Assembly (NCBI RefSeq): GCF_013346935.1
Contig: NZ_JAAEEB010000001.1
Location: 248,001 to 312,000, forward strand
Direction: 5' to 3'
Origin: Lactobacillus melliventris
GTDB taxonomy: Bacteria > Bacillota > Bacilli > Lactobacillales > Lactobacillaceae
DNA length: 64,000 bases
Shown here: piece by piece, positions 36,467 through 44,107 of the stretch
How positions within the stretch are numbered: the stretch's first letter is position 1
Layout: each line of letters starts with the position of its first letter
Translations under genes and position numbers: made by a program
The notes under the pieces: generated by a model
Seen by the model: the letters and a program-made list of their open reading frames with translations, nothing else
What the model was told of the DNA's origin: nothing
Databases searched by the model: none

Positions 36467-36892
36467 CCCATAAACTCGTTGTTCAAGATTATAAACTTTG
36501 CGTTCAAGAGTAGAAATTCGTTGAATAATGGCCATATTAGTGGAATTTTCAGTTTGTGTATCTGATTTATTAATTGGATTGAAGCTCTGCGTTGAACGTT
36601 CATGATTAGGGGTATATGTCTTGATACTTTCCGCAGATGTTACTGGAGTTATTCTCATTGTTTTTTGTGAATCAAGAGCTTGCTCTTTATGATGGTCATC
36701 CATTAATTCACCCTGCAGCTTGCCAATTTGGCCGTAAAGGTCTTCAATTATTTGCTCAAAGGTGTCATAATCTGCAATTACTTTATCTAAAAAAGCGTCA
36801 ACTTCATCTGGGTCTAAGCCTTTAACTTTTGTCCTAAATTGTTTTTTTAAAATATCCTGTGTGGATAGTTGAATATCATTTAAATCTGCCAT
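36452..36892 (-). CDS. gpsB: Cell division protein GpsB
   Basis: About 146 aa. GpsB is a small DivIVA-like coiled-coil protein at the division site that coordinates penicillin-binding proteins. The N-terminal membrane-binding DivIVA domain is evident (STQDILKKQFRTKVKGLDPDEVDAFLDKVIADY), followed by a coiled coil to about 70, a variable linker rich in Ser and Thr, and a C-terminal trimerising helix (ISTLERKVYNLEQRVYGLQKE). ATG 36892 fits the family start; the in-frame TTG at 36904 abuts the AAGGAG ribosome site. pbp1A, a known GpsB partner class, lies nearby. Confidence 0.94.
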   Translation of the reverse strand: MADLNDIQLSTQDILKKQFRTKVKGLDPDEVDAFLDKVIADYDTFEQIIEDLYGQIGKLQGELMDDHHKEQALDSQKTMRITPVTSAESIKTYTPNHERSTQSFNPINKSDTQTENSTNMAIIQRISTLERKVYNLEQRVYGLQKE

Positions 36893-36984
36893 GATAATAT
36901 ACAACTCCTTTTTTTATCACTTTTATTCTAGCAAAAACTAGCCATGCTTAAAACAAAAATGTTAATTTCGAAATAAAGTTATCC

Positions 36985-37551
36985 TTATTCTTTATAATTA
37001 TCTTCTTGATTTTCTTGATACTCCTCAGCTTCATCTTGTAGATCATAAAAATCAATTAATTCAAGCGGATATTCTTTTGTTTCTTGGTATTTCTTGATTA
37101 AATTATAATCAAACTTGGGTTTACCTGGATTTTCAGGGTCATAAAGCATTAAGGCTCTATCTGTATGTAGTAGCATAAAATTCTGGTAATTGCGCAGTTG
37201 AACTGGGTTTTGATACGGTTCTTTAGATGTAGAAGCAAAAAAGTCAACTTGACTTTTTAAATTAAGATACTTTTCTTGATTGCTTTCATTCCATCTGCCG
37301 GCAAAGTCTTCATAGGGCACAATAATAGATGTTCTTAAAGGATATTTTTCCCGCAAGGATACGGCCACTTCACTTGCCCATTGCTCTACTCCCAGATTTG
37401 CTCCAGTTATTACCCAATCTAGCTGGTTATTCTCCAATAAATTTAACATATGTTTTTTTAAAACTAATTTTATGATTTTGATTTTGGGATCCTTATCTCC
37501 GAAGGTATTTAATTCGTAGTTACGGTACCCAGTTACCCATAGTCTTTGCAT
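36985..37551 (-). CDS. ypsA: YpsA family SLOG-domain protein
   Basis: A 188-aa protein of the DUF1273/YpsA family, a Rossmann-like SLOG fold thought to bind a nucleotide. Seen: [21 protein letters not shown] at the start, [17 protein letters not shown] near residue 48 and [14 protein letters not shown] near 77. B. subtilis YpsA affects cell division and stress resistance; the molecular role is unknown. It lies upstream of gpsB and divergent from recU, exactly as in Bacillus. The acidic tail ([15 protein letters not shown]) is variable in the family. Confidence 0.92.
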   Translation of the reverse strand: MQRLWVTGYRNYELNTFGDKDPKIKIIKLVLKKHMLNLLENNQLDWVITGANLGVEQWASEVAVSLREKYPLRTSIIVPYEDFAGRWNESNQEKYLNLKSQVDFFASTSKEPYQNPVQLRNYQNFMLLHTDRALMLYDPENPGKPKFDYNLIKKYQETKEYPLELIDFYDLQDEAEEYQENQEDNYKE

Positions 37552-37572
37552 AATGAAACAAATGGCTCCTTG

Positions 37573-37601
37573 TTCAAAAACTTTTTCTTTATTGCTATAA
37601 T
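37573..37601 (+). promoter_or_regulatory. recU promoter
   Basis: Extended -10 TGCTATAAT ending at 37601, with a weak -35 TTCAAA at 37573-37578 (17-base spacer). It supports ATG 37621 as the recU start, because the upstream in-frame ATG at 37546 would lie before the promoter. Confidence 0.55.
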
Positions 37602-37620
37602 GCTAGCAGGAGTGATATTT

Positions 37621-38253
37621 ATGGTCAAATATCCAACCGGCAGTTCTGCCGCTTTTCGCAACTTAAATGATAAGCCCCAAGCTTCACATAAAAGAAGAAA
37701 ACATAAAAATATTAATTTTTCCGATCGAGGGATGAACCTTGAACAGATGATTAATGAATCTAATAAATATTATCGTACTAAAGAAATAGCCGTGGTACAT
37801 AAAAAGCCTACGCCTGTTCAAATTGTTAAGGTAGACTACCCTAAAAGATCACGTGCAGTAATAAAAGAAGCATACTTTCGCCAGGAATCGACCACAGATT
37901 ATAATGGTGTATATAAAGGTTACTATTTGGATTTTGAAGCTAAAGAAACCAAAAACAAAACTAATTTTCCCTTAAAAAATTTCCACGAACATCAAATAGT
38001 TCATTTAGCAGAATGCTTGAAGCAAAAAGGAATATGCTTTACAATAATAGGATTTACAAGCTTAAACCGCTATTTTGTTACTCCCGCAAGCGCAATTATC
38101 AAAGCTTGGTGGACAAAAAACAAAAGTTCATTAACATTAAAAGAAGTCGAGGATTGGTCAATAGAGATTAAGAACGGTTTTCAACCAACACTTCCGTATT
38201 TGAAAGCTGTAGATTCTTTTATCTCGGATAGGAAAATACACGATGACAAATAA
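37621..38253 (+). CDS. recU: Holliday junction resolvase RecU
   Basis: About 210 aa. RecU cleaves Holliday junctions in Gram-positive recombination repair and chromosome segregation. The core KKPTPVQIVKVDYPKR, STTDYNGVYKGYYLDFEAKET and NFPLKNFHEHQI is highly conserved and holds the catalytic Asp and Glu residues. ATG 37621 follows a GGAG ribosome site and matches the family start MVKYPTG; the in-frame ATG at 37546 adds 25 hydrophobic residues that would be translated from promoter sequence. The last 11 bases overlap pbp1A, the conserved recU-ponA pair. Confidence 0.95.
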   Translation: MVKYPTGSSAAFRNLNDKPQASHKRRKHKNINFSDRGMNLEQMINESNKYYRTKEIAVVHKKPTPVQIVKVDYPKRSRAVIKEAYFRQESTTDYNGVYKGYYLDFEAKETKNKTNFPLKNFHEHQIVHLAECLKQKGICFTIIGFTSLNRYFVTPASAIIKAWWTKNKSSLTLKEVEDWSIEIKNGFQPTLPYLKAVDSFISDRKIHDDK

Positions 38254-40609
38254 AAATTTCAACTCAAATAATGGACGTGAATCACGTAAAAACTACCGCC
38301 AAAGTTTACCTAAACCATTGTGGCGCCGCATACTTAAGTGGACGTTTTTGGTTATTTTTCTATTTCTGGTAGCCGGCGTTGGTCTATTTGCATTTTACGC
38401 TAAGGATGCTCCCAATATTAGTCGCGCTGACCTTGAAAGTGGCGGCTCTTCAGGATTATATAATACAAATGGTAAATTTGTAATGTCTTTAGGTACCGAA
38501 AAGCGACAATACGTCAAGGACAGCAAAGATTTGCAACTGTTAAAAGATGCTATCGTGTCGGTTGAAGATAAACGCTTTTATAAGGATAAGTTGGGAATTG
38601 ATCCGATTCGAATTGTAGGATCAATGTTAACTAATGCCAAGAGTAAAAGTATCTCTGCCGGCGGTTCTACCATCACCCAGCAATTAGTTAAGCTGACAAA
38701 ATTTTCAACAGCTGCTTCCCAACGGACTTTACGCAGAAAGGCTCAAGAAGCCTGGCTGGCCATGAGGGTGCAGCGAGAATACAGTCATGATGAAATCTTG
38801 GAATTTTATATAAATAAAGTTTACATGAATTATGGCAATACTGGAATTGGCACTGCAGCTAATTTTTATTATGGTAAAAAAATTGGGGACTTAGACTTAG
38901 CTCAAACAGCGATGCTGGCAGGAATGCCTAATAGGCCTACTGTTTATAATCCCTATACCTACCCGCAATATGCAAAATACCGCCGTGATATTGTTTTAAA
39001 GGCAATGTTGAGGAATAAAAAAATTTCGCAAGAACAATATGATGAGGCTAGCAAGGAAAGCATTAAAAAAGGCTTAAAACCGCATAATCAGCGTAAACAG
39101 TCAAATTTACGTAAAATTAATGATCCTTATGTTAAAGAAGCAATCGCTGAGGTTAGAGCCAAGGGTTTTGATCCTTTCCGTGATAATTTAAAAATTACGA
39201 TTAATATGGATCAGAAAGCTCAAAAGAAACTATATCAATTGGCTAATAATGGGCAGGTTCCCTTTACTAACGATAAAATGCAGATTGGTGCTTCCGTAGT
39301 TGATCCTAGCAATGGTCATGTGGTAGCTATATTGGGCGGCAGGCACCTGCCTTCTTCAGTCCAGCTAGGCTTAGATCGGGCTGTGCAAACTACTCGTTCA
39401 ACTGGATCTTCAATTAAGCCTGTTTTAGATTATGGTCCTGCCATTGAATACCTTAATTGGTCAACAGCTAAAATGCTAGATGATAGCAAATACGTCTATC
39501 CGGGGACCAACGTTCAATTATACGACTGGGACAATAAATATGACGGCATGATGACTATGCGGCATGCCTTAGAACAATCACGTAACGTTCCTGCAGTAAA
39601 AACATTAAGAGAAGTCGGCATACCTCGTGCGAGAAAGTTTGCCGGCAAAATGGACATTGATATTCCGAAGGATTCCGGCCTGTCTGTAGCTATCGGCGCG
39701 AATGCTTCCAGTTTACAAATGGCGGGAGCTTTTAGTGCTTTTGCAACGATGGGTATTTACCATAAACCGCAATTTGTTTCAAAAATTGAAACTCCTGATG
39801 GATTAACCAGAAATTATGATTCTGAGGGTATTCGTGTTATGAGTAAAGCCACAGCTTACATAATTACGGATATGTTAAAAGGTGTTATAAAACATGGCTC
39901 TGGCAGAAATGCCCAGATTAATGGTTTGTATCATGCCGGTAAAACTGGATCAGTTAAGTATTCAGAACAGGATTTAGCACGTTACCCAGGGTACGCAGCT
40001 ACGCCAAAGGATTCCTGGTTTGTTGGTTACACACCTCGTTATGCAATAGGTGTTTGGACCGGCTATGATAACCTTAAAGATGGGACTATTTCCGGCATCG
40101 GACAGCAGTCAGCGCAGCTTTTTTATAAAAACATGATGACCTATTTAATGAGAAATAAAGAAAATGTTGACTGGCAAAAGCCCGACTCGGTGATTAGGGC
40201 TAGAATTGCTAAAAATTCGAATCCTCCAGAGGTTTCTTCTACTGGGGAATGGCAACTGTTTGTTCGTGGACATTCTCCTGTTGGTATAGTTGATGATAGC
40301 AGCGACTATGATGAAGACGATGAAAAAACTAATACTAATAATTCATCTTCTACCAGCAATACTCAAGAAAGAAATTCAGTTCATCACGAAAATGGTTCAA
40401 CGACCCAAAACAATAAAAATGAAAAGAAAGATAAGGATTTAAAAGATAAGCCGCAAACAGGTAATACTGGTAAAGATAATTCATCTGATTCGAGTCAAAA
40501 TAATGATGCAAATAATTCCAATTCTGAAAATAATCCGCACCATGAACAGAAGCCGAATAAGCCTGGAGGCGAAAGTAATAACTCGGGCAATGACGAGAAT
40601 CATCATTAA
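38243..40609 (+). CDS. pbp1A: Class A penicillin-binding protein 1A
   Basis: A 788-aa bifunctional cell-wall synthase. A basic cytoplasmic N-terminus is followed by one transmembrane helix (about 30-52). The GT51 glycosyltransferase domain has EDKRFYKDKLGID near 107 and GGSTITQQLVK near 142. The transpeptidase domain has the SxxK motif in STGSSIKP near Ser390 and KTG in AGKTGSV near 568. From about 675 the C-terminus is a low-complexity tail rich in Asn, Ser, Asp, Lys and His, ending NDENHH, probably spanning or contacting the wall. It is coupled to recU by an 11-base overlap and runs against the main strand of this half of the window. Confidence 0.95.
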   Translation: MTNKNFNSNNGRESRKNYRQSLPKPLWRRILKWTFLVIFLFLVAGVGLFAFYAKDAPNISRADLESGGSSGLYNTNGKFVMSLGTEKRQYVKDSKDLQLLKDAIVSVEDKRFYKDKLGIDPIRIVGSMLTNAKSKSISAGGSTITQQLVKLTKFSTAASQRTLRRKAQEAWLAMRVQREYSHDEILEFYINKVYMNYGNTGIGTAANFYYGKKIGDLDLAQTAMLAGMPNRPTVYNPYTYPQYAKYRRDIVLKAMLRNKKISQEQYDEASKESIKKGLKPHNQRKQSNLRKINDPYVKEAIAEVRAKGFDPFRDNLKITINMDQKAQKKLYQLANNGQVPFTNDKMQIGASVVDPSNGHVVAILGGRHLPSSVQLGLDRAVQTTRSTGSSIKPVLDYGPAIEYLNWSTAKMLDDSKYVYPGTNVQLYDWDNKYDGMMTMRHALEQSRNVPAVKTLREVGIPRARKFAGKMDIDIPKDSGLSVAIGANASSLQMAGAFSAFATMGIYHKPQFVSKIETPDGLTRNYDSEGIRVMSKATAYIITDMLKGVIKHGSGRNAQINGLYHAGKTGSVKYSEQDLARYPGYAATPKDSWFVGYTPRYAIGVWTGYDNLKDGTISGIGQQSAQLFYKNMMTYLMRNKENVDWQKPDSVIRARIAKNSNPPEVSSTGEWQLFVRGHSPVGIVDDSSDYDEDDEKTNTNNSSSTSNTQERNSVHHENGSTTQNNKNEKKDKDLKDKPQTGNTGKDNSSDSSQNNDANNSNSENNPHHEQKPNKPGGESNNSGNDENHH

Positions 40610-40611
40610 TT

Positions 40612-40646
40612 AAAAGAACCGCTGAAAAAATTTCAGCGGTTCTTTT
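40612..40646. terminator. Bidirectional terminator after pbp1A
   Basis: A 16-bp perfect stem AAAAGAACCGCTGAAA / TTTCAGCGGTTCTTTT with a 3-base loop. It serves pbp1A and the convergent small membrane protein gene. Confidence 0.92.
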
Positions 40647-40647
40647 A

Positions 40648-40848
40648 TTATTTTTTCACAAATAAATAAACTATTAGTTCTATAAGGCCAATAAAAGCAA
40701 AAAAGACTATTAAAACAGCTAAGGAAATGAGTTTGACATTCATTGTATTAGCTGTACCCGTGCCATCATAGGGACGCAGCCAGAGAAATAATGCCATACC
40801 AGCAAATAAAACAACTAAAATAATGTTAGTTATGCGCCACCTACTCAT
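40648..40848 (-). CDS. Small two-helix membrane protein of unknown function
   Basis: A 66-aa protein with two transmembrane helices (about 7-24 and 40-63) joined by a short polar loop, LRPYDGTGTANTMN. I do not recognise a family. It starts at ATG with GAGGT upstream and ends at the shared terminator with pbp1A. The gap of about 65 bases to nth suggests it may be read with the nth-dnaD group. Confidence 0.6.
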   Translation of the reverse strand: MSRWRITNIILVVLFAGMALFLWLRPYDGTGTANTMNVKLISLAVLIVFFAFIGLIELIVYLFVKK

Positions 40849-40913
40849 GTTTTAAAACCTCTTTTAAATTAATTTGTTAAAGGAATTATACTAAATTTTT
40901 TAGTTTTTTAGTA

Positions 40914-41543
40914 CTATTTTTCTTTTAAATAAGTATAGGGGTCATTCTTGTCCCGTGCTGTCATTGAGTAGCGACCAAATAAAATCATAGCGTGATGTGT
41001 ATGAATCCATTCACTTTTAGGTAAAATTTCCTCTAATCTCTTTTCTACTTCCAGTGGCTTAGCATCTTGCGGTACTATATGAAAGCGCTTAGAAATTCGT
41101 GATACATGAGTATCGACTGCTATCGCAGGTATGCCAAACCCTTCAGCTAAAACAACGTTAGCCGTTTTCTCTCCGACTCCAGGTAAAGAAAGCAAACTTT
41201 TTTTGTCATGAGGAATTTTACTATCATATTTTGAAACTAAAATTTCAGCAGTTGCTTTTAAGTGCTTAGCTTTAGAATGATAAAGTCCAATTTGAGAGAT
41301 ATGTTTTTCTATTTCCGGAATCGTTGCTGTTGCTAAGTTTTTCGGTTCAGGATAGTCTTTCATAAATTTAGGCATTACTCGATTTACCATTTTATCAGTG
41401 GTTTGAGCGCTCATTAAAACCGCGCATAATAAATTAAATTTATTATCCCATACCAGTTCACTTTTTGCGTCAGGATACATTTTGTTGATACATTCTAGAA
41501 CTTTTCTGGCTTCTTTAGCACTAAGAATTTTTTCTGTTTCCAT
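40914..41543 (-). CDS. nth: Endonuclease III-like DNA glycosylase without iron-sulphur cysteines
   Basis: A 209-aa base-excision repair glycosylase/AP lyase. The helix-hairpin-helix LPGVGEKTANVVL holds the catalytic Lys126, and AVDTHVSRI holds Asp144; substrate-region motif LLCAVLMSAQTTD is near 38-50. Typical Nth ends with four cysteines that bind a 4Fe-4S cluster after the GRYTC motif; here the end reads GRYSMTARDKNDPYTYLKEK with no cysteine at all (the only two, at 18 and 40, lie elsewhere). The enzyme is probably cluster-free. It follows dnaD without a gap, as in Bacillus. Confidence 0.92.
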   Translation of the reverse strand: METEKILSAKEARKVLECINKMYPDAKSELVWDNKFNLLCAVLMSAQTTDKMVNRVMPKFMKDYPEPKNLATATIPEIEKHISQIGLYHSKAKHLKATAEILVSKYDSKIPHDKKSLLSLPGVGEKTANVVLAEGFGIPAIAVDTHVSRISKRFHIVPQDAKPLEVEKRLEEILPKSEWIHTHHAMILFGRYSMTARDKNDPYTYLKEK

Positions 41544-42185
41544 TTAGCGATTCCTCCTCAAAAACTTTTGGACCTCACTCACTGTTTTTAAATTATGCCT
41601 TTGCCAATTTAACAGAATGCGATCGATGTACTTTAAACTATATGCCTGAGATAAAACAGCTTCCCGCAAAGCCAGCTTGATAACAGCAGGATCATAATGG
41701 TCAACGTTTAGCCAGGCAGCAATTTCTTCGCGTTCGATTGGGCTTAAGTAGCGGCCAAATTCAATTTCAAATTGGCGAACTAATTGATTTAGAGGACTGT
41801 TGTCAATTACAGAGGTTGAATTATCTTTGCCATTTTTATTGAGGGTACTATCAGTTTTTCCTGCTAACAATTTATCCAGTTTGTCGTACAGCTGGTTAAG
41901 GTTATATTTATTTCCAATCATGCCCTTTTGATCAGTTACCTGATCAATTACCAAAAAATTTTGTTCAATTAATTTTTGCAATAAGGATCCAATTTCTGCA
42001 ACGGAAAAATTAGTGTTGGCCGCAATTTCTTCATTAGTTGGGAAAAAGTCTCCTTTTTGAGCAAACATTTCCAGTTGCAAAATGACCATCATTTCAGCGT
42101 CATCAATTTTTAGCTGGGGATAATAAGCTAGCAAACCGTTTGATAACAGAGTTACACCTAAAGCACGGTAATCATTATATTGCAT
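41544..42185 (-). CDS. dnaD: DNA replication protein DnaD
   Basis: A 213-aa primosome protein that helps DnaA and DnaB load the replicative helicase in Firmicutes. The N-terminal winged-helix domain (DAEMMVILQLEMFAQKGDFFPTNEEIAANTNFS) is followed by a linker and the DnaB/DnaD C-terminal domain with FEIEFGRYLSPIEREEIAAW near 140 and LREAVLSQAYSLKYIDRILLNW near 178, including the conserved YIDRIL motif. It is coupled to nth; a hairpin separates it from asnS upstream. Confidence 0.94.
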   Translation of the reverse strand: MQYNDYRALGVTLLSNGLLAYYPQLKIDDAEMMVILQLEMFAQKGDFFPTNEEIAANTNFSVAEIGSLLQKLIEQNFLVIDQVTDQKGMIGNKYNLNQLYDKLDKLLAGKTDSTLNKNGKDNSTSVIDNSPLNQLVRQFEIEFGRYLSPIEREEIAAWLNVDHYDPAVIKLALREAVLSQAYSLKYIDRILLNWQRHNLKTVSEVQKFLRRNR

Positions 42186-42201
42186 GATTTTTCTCCTTTA
42201 A

Positions 42202-42236
42202 AAAAGTTGAACTAAAGTAATTTTAGTTCAACTTTT
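42202..42236 (-). terminator. Hairpin between asnS and dnaD
   Basis: A 15-bp perfect stem AAAAGTTGAACTAAA / TTTAGTTCAACTTTT with a 5-base loop. On the minus strand it is followed by T residues and then by the dnaD ribosome site AAAGGAG, so it is either a partial terminator or an attenuator in the operon. Confidence 0.75.
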
Positions 42237-42258
42237 AATTATCTGATTGATTTTATTA

Positions 42259-43557
42259 TTAAGGCTCAAGTCTGTTAATCATTCTTGGGAATGGGATAGC
42301 TTCACGAACATGGTCTAAATTACAAATCCAAGCAATTACCCGTTCAAATCCCATGCCAAAGCCAGAATGAGGTACGCTACCATATTTACGCAAATCAAGG
42401 TACCAGCTATAATCATTTTCATTTAAGCCAGCTTCATGAATTTGTTTAAGTAAGGTATCGTAATCACTTTCACGTTCAGAACCACCCATTATCTCGCCAT
42501 AACCTTCAGGTGCTAGAACGTCTGCACATAGATATTCCTTAGGGTTCTCAGGATTCTTCTTCATATAAAAAGGTTTAATAGCGGTTGGATAATTTACAAT
42601 GAAGAACGGACGATCAAATTGTTCAGAAATAAAAGCTTCATCAGGTGCGCCAAAATCATCCCCCCATTTAAAGTCTCGTCCATCATCCTGCAACATTTTT
42701 ACTGCATCATCATAAGACAAACGGGTATAATTGCCCTGAGAAGCAGGCTCAAGTTTCTTAGGATCTCTTCTCAAAATTTCCAGTTCATATTGGCAATTTT
42801 GTAAAACTTGTCCAGTGACATATGACAGGAACCGTTCCTGCAAAGCAAGAGATTCAGCTTGATGCATCCAGGCCATTTCCGGCTCCATCATCCAAAACTC
42901 GGTTAAATGACGACGAGTTTTTGACTCCTCTGCTCTAAAAGTTGGGCCAAACGTAAAAATTTTTCCGAATGCTTCAGCCCCTACTTCACCATAAAGTTGA
43001 CCAGATTGAGAAAGATATGCATCTCCACCGAAATATTCAGTATGGAATAATTCCGTAGTTCCTTCGGGAGCAGAATGCATAAAGATCGGAGCATCAAATT
43101 TTATAAAACCTTCATTTTCAAAGAAGTCAACAGTTGCTTTGAAAATAACGTTTCTGATTCGCATGATCGCAAACGGGCGCTTGCTTCTTAACCACAAATG
43201 CCTGTGATCAAGAAGAAATTCAATACCGTGTTCTTTATTACCGATAGGATAGCCTTCATTATTAGTAATAAGCTTCAAATCCGAAATCTGAATTTCATAA
43301 CCAAAGTGAGAACGTTCGTCTTGATGAACAGTCCCCTTGATGTAGAAACTTGCTTCTTGATGCAGTGATTTTGCTGTCTCAAAAACTTCATCTGAAACAG
43401 CATTTTTACGAATAACGCCTTGGAAAAATGCTGTACCATCACGTAATTGTAAGAAAACTATCTTGCCACTTGAACGTTTATCCGTCAGCCAAACGTGCAT
43501 TTGCACTTCCTGGTCGACATGATTGCGACAATCTGCTATAGAAATTAATTCTGTCAT
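42259..43557 (-). CDS. asnS: Asparaginyl-tRNA synthetase
   Basis: A 432-aa class II aminoacyl-tRNA synthetase. The N-terminal OB fold binds the anticodon ([25 protein letters not shown]); the catalytic domain has motif 2 [24 protein letters not shown] near residue 208 and motif 3 [13 protein letters not shown] near 400. The GAE/GSER region distinguishes it from AspRS. The short upstream region shows no T-box. It is followed by dnaD and nth and preceded by the ypmB-dinG pair, as in Bacillus, but aspB is missing from its usual place. Confidence 0.96.
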   Translation of the reverse strand: MTELISIADCRNHVDQEVQMHVWLTDKRSSGKIVFLQLRDGTAFFQGVIRKNAVSDEVFETAKSLHQEASFYIKGTVHQDERSHFGYEIQISDLKLITNNEGYPIGNKEHGIEFLLDHRHLWLRSKRPFAIMRIRNVIFKATVDFFENEGFIKFDAPIFMHSAPEGTTELFHTEYFGGDAYLSQSGQLYGEVGAEAFGKIFTFGPTFRAEESKTRRHLTEFWMMEPEMAWMHQAESLALQERFLSYVTGQVLQNCQYELEILRRDPKKLEPASQGNYTRLSYDDAVKMLQDDGRDFKWGDDFGAPDEAFISEQFDRPFFIVNYPTAIKPFYMKKNPENPKEYLCADVLAPEGYGEIMGGSERESDYDTLLKQIHEAGLNENDYSWYLDLRKYGSVPHSGFGMGFERVIAWICNLDHVREAIPFPRMINRLEP

Positions 43558-43624
43558 AAACTTTTATTCCACTTTCCTTATCATAATCAAATTAATAATA
43601 CCAAAGTTTGAGCAATTTAGCGAC

Positions 43625-44107
43625 TTAACCTATTAATTTTCCATTTTTAAAATCAAAAAGTTGATAATGATATTCCCCCGCATCATTTTTAGAACTTACT
43701 TCCCAAACCGGCTTATTCTGATACCAGCCTAGATTTACCTCAGTAATTTTTGCAGTTGGCCTTTTAGCACTGTATTTGTTGCGGATAACTGCTTCATTAA
43801 CACCCTTACTTGCTGGATATAAATATGCTTTTTTAGACCCAGGCAAATAAATAAAATAATAGGTCTTATGATTCTTAGTCAGACCTTTTAAAGAATAGCT
43901 GTTAATGCCACGATTCAAATGATAGGTCTTTTCGGTGTACTTGATCGGAGTCTTTTGTAGGGCAATTTTGTTAAGCTCGCGGGTTTCTGCTCTTTCAGGA
44001 TTACCAGCTTTATAAAAAATTATTATAAAAGCAAAGTATAACAATACCAGTATTAAGAATACCCATGCTAAAAATTTAAATGTTTGTTTAGTATCATCTT
44101 GTATCAT
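43625..44107 (-). CDS. ypmB: YpmB-like protein (DUF5590)
   Basis: A 160-aa protein with one N-terminal transmembrane helix (about 10-31, FLAWVFLILVLLYFAFIIIFY) and an extracellular part containing two PepSY-like alpha-beta units (KTYYFIYLPGSKKAYLYPASKG, VWEVSSKNDAGEYHYQLFDFKNG). Both context and layout fit YpmB, a conserved protein of unknown function located between dinG and aspB/asnS. It overlaps the dinG end by 14 bases. Confidence 0.85.
   Translation of the reverse strand: MIQDDTKQTFKFLAWVFLILVLLYFAFIIIFYKAGNPERAETRELNKIALQKTPIKYTEKTYHLNRGINSYSLKGLTKNHKTYYFIYLPGSKKAYLYPASKGVNEAVIRNKYSAKRPTAKITEVNLGWYQNKPVWEVSSKNDAGEYHYQLFDFKNGKLIG

Noticed and set aside
43558-43624. T-box leader before asnS.
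   Set aside because: Only about 70 bases to the next gene and no T-box consensus.
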